From assembly GCA_013001935.1 (NCBI GenBank), contig JABDKZ010000096.1, positions 1-14,274 on the forward strand: a DNA stretch of 14,274 nt, written 5' to 3'. Under the pieces are notes generated by a model. It was not told where the DNA came from. It worked only from the letters and a program-made list of their open reading frames with translations, and did not search any database. Source of the DNA: Maribacter sp. Its GTDB lineage: Bacteria; Bacteroidota; Bacteroidia; Flavobacteriales; Flavobacteriaceae. A program made the translations under genes and the position numbers. Below, one piece after another: positions 1-5,392 of this stretch. The number at the start of each line of letters is the position of its first letter. Within the stretch, counting starts at the first letter, position 1.

Positions 1-664
1 TTAAACCTGAATTCCTACGAATAAAAGCGAAACCAATTCCTTTTGGGCCGTGGAATTTGTGGGCGGAAGCGACCATGAAATCAATTGGCGTTTTTTCTAC
101 ATCCCATGCAAAATGACCAATAGACTGCACCGTATCCGAATGAAAAAGGGCGTTGTTTTCCTTACATAGTATGGCTACTTCATCAATAGGCAGTAAATTA
201 CCAATCTCATTATTTACATGCATTAAGGTCACCAATTTTTTGGATCGATCTTTTTGCAATAACGCCTCAAGATGTGATAGCTTAGGACTGCCCTGGGCAT
301 CAAGATCCACAAACTCCAACACTATTCCAAATTCCTTTACCAATTCTTCTGAAGTGTGCAATACCGCATGATGCTCAATTTTAGAAGTAATAATGGTATT
401 TACACCCAAATCACGAACAGCACTTCGCAGAATCATATTATCGGCTTCGGTACCACCTGAAGTGAAAACTATTTCCGAGGGATGGGCATTTAAATGGGTG
501 GCAATGGTTTTACGTGCAGTTTCAACGGCAGTTTTAGCAGTACGGCCAAAGGCATGGGTAGACGATGGGTTTCCATAATTTCCGGACAATTCATCTTGCA
601 TACTTTGAATAACTTCTTCCCTGATTTGGGTAGTTGCAGCATTGTCCAAATATATGTTTTCCAT
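1..664 (-). CDS. Cysteine desulfurase (NifS/IscS-like, class V aminotransferase), N-terminal part only
   Basis: PLP-dependent enzyme that removes sulfur from L-cysteine as an enzyme persulfide for Fe-S cluster or tRNA thiolation. The gene reads leftward off the window edge, so only about 221 N-terminal residues are visible, against roughly 380-400 for the family. Visible landmarks are YLDNAATT (residues 5-12), GNPSSTHAFG (31-40), TSGGTEADN (68-76), EHHA (97-100), HSDTVQ (175-180, Asp/Gln of the PLP site) and SAHKFHGPKG (200-209), where Lys203 should form the Schiff base. The active-site Cys loop and the C-terminus lie outside. A second ATG one codon upstream (667) could also serve as the start; 664 is chosen because family members commonly begin close to the YLDNAATT motif. 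A perfect -7 box lies 27-34 bp upstream. Whether it is the IscS/NifS housekeeping type or a paralogue cannot be settled without the rest. Confidence 0.95.
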   Translation of the reverse strand, partial: MENIYLDNAATTQIREEVIQSMQDELSGNYGNPSSTHAFGRTAKTAVETARKTIATHLNAHPSEIVFTSGGTEADNMILRSAVRDLGVNTIITSKIEHHAVLHTSEELVKEFGIVLEFVDLDAQGSPKLSHLEALLQKDRSKKLVTLMHVNNEIGNLLPIDEVAILCKENNALFHSDTVQSIGHFAWDVEKTPIDFMVASAHKFHGPKGIGFAFIRRNSGL

Positions 665-690
665 CATCCCATTTTTAAATAAATCGAAGC

Positions 691-698
691 CAAAAATA
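691..698 (-). promoter_or_regulatory. -7 promoter element of the cysteine desulfurase gene
   Basis: On the minus strand this reads TATTTTTG, a perfect match to the Bacteroidetes -7 consensus TAnnTTTG, and gives a leader of about 20 nt before the ATG at 664/667. No clear -33 TTG is visible at the normal spacing. Confidence 0.6.
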
Positions 699-754
699 AC
701 CGAATTAATTCTAAATTCTATCCTAAAGAAGTTAAACTTGTAGTTTATTTCTTT

Positions 755-762
755 TACATTTG
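755..762 (+). promoter_or_regulatory. -7 promoter element of the 767 lipoprotein gene
   Basis: TACATTTG fits TAnnTTTG perfectly. A TTG at 738-740 is the nearest -33 candidate, but the 14-nt gap is shorter than usual. The box ends only 4 nt before the ATG, so transcription would start at or next to the start codon. Confidence 0.5.
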
Positions 763-766
763 AAGC

Positions 767-1270
767 ATGAAGAACCTGTTTATTTTATGTGCTATAAGCT
801 TACTTGTTTCTTGTGATGATGGTGATTTACAAATAGAAACCATTGATTTTAATAGTGTTGGAATAAGTAATTGTGAAGCAACTGTAACCACTTCAAGTAC
901 CGTTTTTTTTAAAATAAACAATACAGAAGCTTTGATTCTCGAATTGCAATCAGACCTATTGAAAAATGAAGTTTCGCCTGAAGTAATTATTAGTTCAGTA
1001 CCAAGCCAATCAAAACTAACCTATCGTGTTTTTACTGAAAATGTTGCCAGTGATTATTTTTGCGATGCCATACCTACAACCACACCTACAGTTTTAGAAG
1101 ATATTATAGCTGAGAATGGTGAAGTTCAAATTACCACAACCTTGGCAGAAGGTACTACGGATACTTTTGAACATAAAATAGAATTAAATGAAATTACCTT
1201 TATTACCTCGCTAAACAAAAGGATAACAGATTTGCGCATCAATGAATTTGGGACTATAACCACGAAATAG
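767..1270 (+). CDS. Small predicted lipoprotein, unrecognised family
   Basis: A 167-residue protein I do not recognise. It has a short basic N-terminus, a hydrophobic stretch and a lipobox ending LVSC, so signal peptidase II cleavage should leave lipidated Cys16. The next residues are DDGD; an acidic cluster right after the lipid Cys is the kind of signal that sends Bacteroidetes lipoproteins to the cell surface, so surface display is possible (inference). Two further cysteines (36 and 99) could form a disulfide. The rest is rich in Thr, Ile and Val with an alternating pattern that suggests a small beta-sandwich. It stands alone: the gene to its left diverges and the one to its right converges, with only 16 bp to the latter. 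Function unknown. Confidence 0.8.
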   Translation: MKNLFILCAISLLVSCDDGDLQIETIDFNSVGISNCEATVTTSSTVFFKINNTEALILELQSDLLKNEVSPEVIISSVPSQSKLTYRVFTENVASDYFCDAIPTTTPTVLEDIIAENGEVQITTTLAEGTTDTFEHKIELNEITFITSLNKRITDLRINEFGTITTK

Positions 1271-1286
1271 GTCTTTAGTATTTGAA

Positions 1287-1835
1287 TTATTTACTCAAAA
1301 AAATATAGACTTCGGTAGCGCCAATTCCATATTTCTGATAGTCGGCATCGTAATATTTTATATTATCATACCTACCAAAAAGAAAATTCAATTCTTCTTT
1401 TAAGACACCCTCTCCTACTCCATGGATAAAAACAACTTTTTGTATTCGCTTACGCATGGCAAATTCCAACTGCCGTTTGGCAGTCTCCATTTGTAAATTA
1501 AGGATTTCGTGATTGCCCATGCCTTTAGCGGATTTTACAAGTTGATTGATGTGCAGATCAACTTCCATTTTAGGTGCATTCCGCTCTTTGGGCTTCAAGA
1601 TTGGTTTATTCTTTTTCCTGGTATGCTCTTTTTCAGCCTTTATCTGGGCAACTTCATAATTGGTTACTTTTATGGTATTCGCTTCTGAAATCTTTACCAA
1701 TTCATTGGGGGCATATTTCATCATGAAGCCATCCTCAGATTCAATTGTAATTTCAGTATTAGATACTGCAACCACTTCGCCACTTAACTTTTCATCAAGT
1801 ACTTCTACGCTATCCCCAATCTGAAAAAGCCCCAT
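1287..1835 (-). CDS. Smr-domain protein with N-terminal KOW/SH3-like barrel (MutS2-tail-like, DUF2027-related)
   Basis: A 182-residue cytoplasmic protein. Residues 1-50 look like a small beta-barrel (GDSVEVLDEKLSGEVVAV, ending NELVKI), similar to KOW or DUF2027 N-terminal modules. Residues 60-90 are a charged linker (KAEKEHTRKKNKPILKPKER), and 91-182 are an Smr domain with its signatures: DLH (93-95), HGVGEG (138-143) and GIGATEVYI (170-178). Smr domains are nucleases or RNA-binding modules; in MutS2 a KOW-Smr tail acts on collided ribosomes. No MutS ATPase is present, so common 'MutS' labels for such proteins are misleading. The length fits the short flavobacterial form rather than the longer Bacteroides DUF2027 proteins. 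It is convergent with the lipoprotein gene and has its own -7 box upstream. Cellular role is inferred only. Confidence 0.9.
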   Translation of the reverse strand: MGLFQIGDSVEVLDEKLSGEVVAVSNTEITIESEDGFMMKYAPNELVKISEANTIKVTNYEVAQIKAEKEHTRKKNKPILKPKERNAPKMEVDLHINQLVKSAKGMGNHEILNLQMETAKRQLEFAMRKRIQKVVFIHGVGEGVLKEELNFLFGRYDNIKYYDADYQKYGIGATEVYIFLSK

Positions 1836-1852
1836 AAAATTGTTTTATACCC

Positions 1853-1860
1853 CAAAAATA
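1853..1860 (-). promoter_or_regulatory. -7 promoter element of the Smr gene
   Basis: The minus strand reads TATTTTTG, matching TAnnTTTG exactly, 18-25 bp upstream of the ATG at 1835. It sits in the 63-bp divergent gap shared with the DUF2752 operon. Confidence 0.6.
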
Positions 1861-1898
1861 ATGGTTATTTTGCCTATAGAATTAGAAATAAAGTAAAA

Positions 1899-2198
1899 AT
1901 GCAATTGGCTACTTTGTTATTGTTAATGGAAGATTTTATGCTTCCCTGTCTAAACAAGAAGTTCTTTGGAATTGAATGTCCAGGTTGTGGCGCACAGCGT
2001 TCATTGTCGCTTTTATTCCAAGGTGAAATTGCAGAGGCCTTTCAAATGTTTCCGGCAACTTTTACCATTATCCCTCTTTTGGGTTTTCTATTAGTCGATA
2101 ATTTTTTCAATATTAAATACGCCAACAAGATTATTATTACTTTAATGGTTTCGAGTGTTATGCTGATTCTCGGAAACTATATTTTAAAATTTTTATAA
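1899..2198 (+). CDS. DUF2752 family small membrane protein
   Basis: A 99-residue protein recognised as DUF2752 by its CPGCGAQR motif (residues 27-34), placed just before the first membrane segment. Two hydrophobic helices follow, about 53-70 and 77-97. The CPGCG pair could bind a metal or be redox active, but no function is established for the family. The first nine residues (up to LLLL) are not typical; a second ATG at 1926, giving MEDFMLPCLNKK, may be the true start. It is the first gene of an apparent operon: 17 bp separate it from the CCC-motif gene that follows. No perfect -7 box is visible; TTATTTTG at 1865-1872 is a one-mismatch candidate. DUF2752 and CCC-motif genes together are, to my knowledge, a recurring flavobacterial pairing. 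Confidence 0.85.
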   Translation: MQLATLLLLMEDFMLPCLNKKFFGIECPGCGAQRSLSLLFQGEIAEAFQMFPATFTIIPLLGFLLVDNFFNIKYANKIIITLMVSSVMLILGNYILKFL

Positions 2199-2215
2199 CT
2201 AAACCACCTTAAATT

Positions 2216-2542
2216 ATGGAACAACAAAAATTACCTAATTCAACTTTGATCATAGTATTAGGTATATTCGGGTATCTCTGCTGTTGCTTTGCAGGCCTTG
2301 GAATCATACCCTCAACCATTGCCTTTTACCTGGCTATTAAATCAGAAAAAATCTTTGGAGAGAATCCCGAACTATATGATAATATCAAACTAATAAAGAC
2401 CGGTAAAATCGTTGCGTTAATTGCAATGATACTTAGTGCTATTGTCCTTATCAGATGGATTTATGTAATTTCAACTGGTGATTGGGATGCTATGATGGAG
2501 CAATCAAGAGAGATTTTAGAACAATACGGAATAGAAGAATAA
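2216..2542 (+). CDS. CCC-motif membrane protein, CD225/dispanin-like layout (first of two)
   Basis: A 108-residue inner-membrane protein with a hydrophobic segment (about 9-40) interrupted by CCC at residues 22-24, a polar loop (about 42-62, NPELYDNIKLIKTG) and a second membrane helix (about 63-86), followed by an acidic cytoplasmic-looking tail. This is the flavobacterial 'CCC motif membrane protein' type. The order helix / Cys cluster / re-entrant hydrophobic stretch / polar loop / helix resembles the CD225 (dispanin/IFITM) fold, where the cysteines can be lipidated and the hairpin bends membranes; that likeness is by layout only. It lies 17 bp after DUF2752 and 4 bp before its paralogue, so the three are almost certainly co-transcribed. 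Function unknown. Confidence 0.85.
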   Translation: MEQQKLPNSTLIIVLGIFGYLCCCFAGLGIIPSTIAFYLAIKSEKIFGENPELYDNIKLIKTGKIVALIAMILSAIVLIRWIYVISTGDWDAMMEQSREILEQYGIEE

Positions 2543-2546
2543 TATT

Positions 2547-2861
2547 ATGAATAGAGAATCCTTACCAGGCGCAAGTAACGCGTTGACTTTTGGCATTTTA
2601 TCAATAGTTCTCACTTTGGTTTGTTGTGGGCCATTTGGTGCTATATTTAGTTTCATTGGGCTTTCAAATGCTAATAAGGCAGAACGTGCGTTTAATGAAG
2701 ATCCCGAGCGATATTCTGGCTATGAAAATGTAAAAACAGGTAGAATTTTGTCTTATATTGGTTTAGCACTAGCCGCTATATTATTGGTATTCACCATTAT
2801 CTATTTCGGTGCCATAGCAGCAATCATTGCTGGAGCAGCCTCAGAAGGCGCTTTTAATTAA
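2547..2861 (+). CDS. CCC-motif membrane protein, CD225/dispanin-like layout (second of two)
   Basis: A 104-residue paralogue of the preceding protein: hydrophobic segment at about 12-40 with a CCG variant of the motif (Cys26-Cys27), a polar loop ending DPERYSGYENVKTG (52-65), and a long second hydrophobic segment (66-97). The matching loop block in the neighbour, NPELYDNIKLIKTG, has the same spacing to the second helix, which points to tandem duplication followed by divergence. The acidic tail of the first copy is absent here. It is the last gene of the three-gene operon, which ends at the strong hairpin 11 bp downstream. Function unknown; assignment to the family rests on motif and layout. 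Confidence 0.85.
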   Translation: MNRESLPGASNALTFGILSIVLTLVCCGPFGAIFSFIGLSNANKAERAFNEDPERYSGYENVKTGRILSYIGLALAAILLVFTIIYFGAIAAIIAGAASEGAFN

Positions 2862-2871
2862 AAACACTTCA

Positions 2872-2907
2872 AAAAAAATCCCCTGAAGAACTTCAGGGGA
2901 TTTTTTT
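2872..2907. terminator. Strong bidirectional intrinsic terminator
   Basis: A perfect inverted repeat, CCCCTGAAG-AA-CTTCAGGGG (2880-2899), is flanked by an A-run on the left and a T-run on the right, so it reads as a GC-rich hairpin plus U-tract on both strands. It serves the membrane-protein operon (+) and rocD (-), which converge here. The right arm extends into the rocD stop codon (2906-2908). Confidence 0.92.
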
Positions 2908-4183
2908 ATTCCTCAAATTGCTTTATTGTTTTATTGATTATTGAAACACAATCCAGTAATTCATCTTGAGTCATCACCAGCGGCGGGGCGAACCTTATGA
3001 TATTGCCATGAGTGGGTTTGGCCAAAAGTCCATTTTCCTTCAATGCCATACAAATATCCCAAGCCGTTGAACTATCCTCGTCATCATTGATTACAATAGC
3101 ATTCAATAGGCCTTTGCCCCGAACCATTCTTACCAAATCAGTTTGGGCAATGAGTTTTTCCATTTCGCTTCTAAAAAGATTTCCCAATTTAGAGGCATTT
3201 TCGGCAAGCTTTTCTTCCTTAACCACATCTAATGCAGCCATTGCTACTGCACAGGCTAATGGATTTCCTCCAAAAGTAGACCCATGGTTTCCGGGACGAA
3301 TGACCTCCATAACATCATTATTAGCAAGTACGGCAGAGACAGGAAAAACACCACCGGAAATTGCCTTTCCCAATATCAGGATATCAGGTTTAACTTCAGG
3401 TATGCCGCTACAGCTTTTATCAGGACAAGAACAATTTCCGCAGGATGCCAGGAGTCTTCCAGTCCTTGCAATTCCTGTTTGTACCTCATCCGAGATAAAA
3501 AGTACGTTTTTTAACTTACATAAATCAAATGCCTGCTTAAGATACCCTTCGTCGGGCACATAAACCCCTGCTTCACCTTGAATAGGTTCTACCAAAAATG
3601 CAGCCACATTTTCATCTTCCAAAACCTCTTGCAATGCATATATATCATTGTAACGAATAGAAACTATTCCTGGCGTAAATGGTCCAAAATTTTCAGTTGC
3701 TACTGGATCATTGGATGCAGAAATAATCGTAATTGTTCTCCCATGAAAATTGTTCTGACATACGACTATTTTAGCTTGATTGGCATTTATGCCCTTTTTC
3801 TCATAACCCCACTTACGTGCTAATTTTATAGCCGTCTCTACAGCCTCAGCGCCGGTATTCATGGGCAAAACCTTGTCAAAACCAAAATACTCAGTAATAT
3901 ATTTTTCATACTTACCGAGCATATCGTTATAAAAGGCACGCGAGGTCAGGGTTAAATTTTCTGCCTGGGATTTTAATGCATCAATGATTTTTGGATGACA
4001 ATGGCCTTGGTTTACGGCTGAATAAGCCGAAAGGAAATCGTAATACTTGTTTCCCTCAACATCCCAAACATGCACGCCTTCCCCTTTACTCAAAACCACT
4101 GGTAAAGGATGATAATTCTGTGCTCCGTACTTTTCTTCCAAAGCAATGGCCTCTTTAGAGCTGATTTTTTCTAAAACTGACAT
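2906..4183 (-). CDS. rocD: Ornithine--oxo-acid aminotransferase (ornithine delta-aminotransferase)
   Basis: A 425-residue cytoplasmic PLP enzyme of the class III aminotransferases that converts L-ornithine and a 2-oxo acid to glutamate-5-semialdehyde and an amino acid, linking arginine and ornithine to proline and glutamate. Signatures run in order: [14 protein letters not shown] (48-61), NTGAEAVE (109-116, phosphate binding), NNFHGRT (144-150), [10 protein letters not shown] (199-208), SDEVQTG (231-237, Asp232 holds the pyridine nitrogen), LGKAISGG (271-278, Schiff-base Lys273) and [10 protein letters not shown] (301-310). The length is normal. An inserted loop just before the lysine carries four closely spaced cysteines (248, 251, 253, 258), which I recall as common in Bacteroidetes copies. 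It is monocistronic in appearance, with a 162-bp upstream gap and the bidirectional terminator at its end. Confidence 0.95.
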   Translation of the reverse strand: MSVLEKISSKEAIALEEKYGAQNYHPLPVVLSKGEGVHVWDVEGNKYYDFLSAYSAVNQGHCHPKIIDALKSQAENLTLTSRAFYNDMLGKYEKYITEYFGFDKVLPMNTGAEAVETAIKLARKWGYEKKGINANQAKIVVCQNNFHGRTITIISASNDPVATENFGPFTPGIVSIRYNDIYALQEVLEDENVAAFLVEPIQGEAGVYVPDEGYLKQAFDLCKLKNVLFISDEVQTGIARTGRLLASCGNCSCPDKSCSGIPEVKPDILILGKAISGGVFPVSAVLANNDVMEVIRPGNHGSTFGGNPLACAVAMAALDVVKEEKLAENASKLGNLFRSEMEKLIAQTDLVRMVRGKGLLNAIVINDDEDSSTAWDICMALKENGLLAKPTHGNIIRFAPPLVMTQDELLDCVSIINKTIKQFEE

Positions 4184-4235
4184 GATATAAATTACTTTAA
4201 ATAAAACTTTAGCAATTCCTTCTATACCTTTTTCC

Positions 4236-4251
4236 TTTCGAAGATTCGAAA
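4236..4251. repeat. 16-bp inverted repeat upstream of rocD
   Basis: TTTCGAA-GA-TTCGAAA is a perfect dyad 53-68 bp before the rocD start. Its size and position suit a repressor or activator half-site pair, but there is no known regulator to match, so it is only a candidate operator. It lies in the 162-bp gap 4184-4345. That gap also holds a weak 6-bp hairpin (4300-4325) and a near-consensus -7 box, TATTTTTA, on the minus strand at 4289-4296. Confidence 0.3.
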
Positions 4252-4345
4252 ATTCAGCGTAGGAGAGAAATCATCCCGTGTAGTGCCGTAAAAATACGAA
4301 ATGTTCCGATATTGTTAAAAACATTCCAGTTCTTGTACCCATTAC

Positions 4346-4732
4346 TTAGTTATCAAGCTTACCATAGAGGGTCGCTACCTGGAGTTCCAATCTTTTCATT
4401 TCCCGTAGAATATCATTTTTATCCATTTGCATCCAAATGTAAAGTTTCAACATGCACATGACAATCAGGCATAAGAACCCTCCAGAAGCCCATTTAATAA
4501 GCTCATCGGTTTCCCCGGTTTTGAAAAATTGCACAATACAGTAAATAAGGAGTACAAAAAACACCAAATTAACCACATTCATAATCATGGCCAGCCATCC
4601 CATTTTTCCCTTATAGACCGCTCCCAACTTACCTATCAGATTTTGTTCTTTCAATCTATCGTAGAATTGTGCTTCTTCCTGATTTAACGTTTCTTTGATC
4701 AGTTCGTCGATTTTGTCGTTCTCTTTTTTCAT
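4346..4732 (-). CDS. DUF6768 family membrane protein, partner of the ECF sigma factor
   Basis: A 128-residue protein with an N-terminal soluble helix (KIDELIKETLNQEEAQFYDRL, about 7-27), two membrane helices (about 46-69 and 81-100) and a C-terminal amphipathic helix (about 103-124, ILREMKRLELQ). Both ends are probably cytoplasmic. I recognise it as DUF6768, a flavobacterial family found behind sigma-70 ECF genes. Its start overlaps the sigma stop by 4 bp (ATGA type), so the two are translationally coupled. The place taken here by this gene is where an anti-sigma factor normally sits, so it may hold or release the sigma factor at the membrane. It has no FecR or zinc-type anti-sigma (ASD) motif, so this role is inference from context. 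Confidence 0.85.
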   Translation of the reverse strand: MKKENDKIDELIKETLNQEEAQFYDRLKEQNLIGKLGAVYKGKMGWLAMIMNVVNLVFFVLLIYCIVQFFKTGETDELIKWASGGFLCLIVMCMLKLYIWMQMDKNDILREMKRLELQVATLYGKLDN

Positions 4733-5268
4733 GATGTACTTTTTAAGATTGTTTTTAATTTTTCCCTTGCATGATATAGTCTTGATTTAACGGTACCAAC
4801 CGATTTATCCAGAATTTCACTGATTTCAATTAAGGAATAATCCTGTATATAAAATAATCGCAATACAGTTTGTTGGTCATCTGATAAACTTTTTATGGCT
4901 TGCTGCAATTGCGAAATCTCACTATTTCGATCCTCATTGGGTGTGTCCTCAAAATTATTTAGTTGGTAGTTCCTTAATCTAAACCGTTTGCTTTTGTTTT
5001 GCTTTAAAAAATCAATTGATTTTCTTGTTACTATTCGCATGGCCCAACTTGAAAAGCTATTTGGGTCCCTTAAATTATGCAACTTGCCTATGATAATGCC
5101 CCAACTATCCTGTACCACATCTTTGGAGGCCTCCAAATCGCGCAGGTACCAATTGGCGTGACTACAGAATGAATAATGATGCCTTTTTACCAATATCCCC
5201 AAGGCCTTTTTGTCTCCGTTTTTATACTGTAACACCAATAATGCATCGAAAATTTTACTAGGGGTCAT
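4729..5268 (-). CDS. RNA polymerase sigma factor, sigma-70 family (ECF type)
   Basis: A 179-residue ECF sigma factor. The sigma-2 domain covers about 13-95: the region 2.2 clamp-binding helix around DVVQDSWGIII (50-60) and region 2.4 around SSWAMRIVTRKSIDFLK (73-89). A charged linker runs from about 91 to 118. Sigma-4 is at about 120-174 with a clear helix-turn-helix (SLIEISEILDKSVGTVKSRL, 145-164). No extra C-terminal domain is present. It heads a two-gene operon with DUF6768, with coupling by a 4-bp overlap. A possible self-recognised ECF promoter (GAAC-N16-CGTC) lies 23-46 bp upstream, consistent with autoregulation. The regulon and inducing signal cannot be read from here; the membrane partner suggests an envelope signal. 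Confidence 0.95.
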   Translation of the reverse strand: MTPSKIFDALLVLQYKNGDKKALGILVKRHHYSFCSHANWYLRDLEASKDVVQDSWGIIIGKLHNLRDPNSFSSWAMRIVTRKSIDFLKQNKSKRFRLRNYQLNNFEDTPNEDRNSEISQLQQAIKSLSDDQQTVLRLFYIQDYSLIEISEILDKSVGTVKSRLYHAREKLKTILKSTS

Positions 5269-5290
5269 TACTTGCTATTTCTATCTTAAG

Positions 5291-5314
5291 GACGGTTCAA
5301 TCCAAAAAAGGTTC
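5291..5314 (-). promoter_or_regulatory. Candidate ECF-type autoregulated promoter of the sigma gene
   Basis: Read on the minus strand: GAAC (5314-5311), a 16-nt spacer, then CGTC (5294-5291), preceded by an A/T-rich stretch. This resembles the AAC / CGTC-type -35 and -10 boxes that many ECF factors use at their own promoters. Transcription would start about 15-20 nt before the ATG. No TAnnTTTG box is visible for this gene, which favours a non-housekeeping promoter. Confidence 0.45.
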
Positions 5315-5380
5315 ATTTTTTTAGCAGTTTTTTATAATTAATCTCTCTAAATATAGCAGTATTAAATGCAAACCTATTAG

Positions 5381-5388
5381 TATTTTTG
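5381..5388 (+). promoter_or_regulatory. -7 promoter element of the rlmD operon
   Basis: TATTTTTG is a perfect TAnnTTTG box ending 4 nt before the rlmD ATG. It sits in a 16-nt string, AGTATTTTTGCGCCAT, found again at 9272-9287. No TTG -33 is visible upstream. Confidence 0.6.
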
Positions 5389-5392
5389 CGCC

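Noticed and set aside
3012..3563. Long plus-strand open frame (183 codons) opposite rocD
   Set aside because: It lies wholly antisense to a full-length rocD with all catalytic motifs; its translation has no recognisable features.
4300..4325. Possible terminator after the sigma/DUF6768 operon (AATGTT...AACATT)
   Set aside because: Only a 6-bp AT-rich stem with a 14-nt loop; too weak to list as a terminator.
5322..5360. TAGCAGT repeated at 5322-5328 and 5354-5360 between the sigma gene and rlmD
   Set aside because: A 7-mer repeated once in an AT-rich gap is expected by chance often enough.
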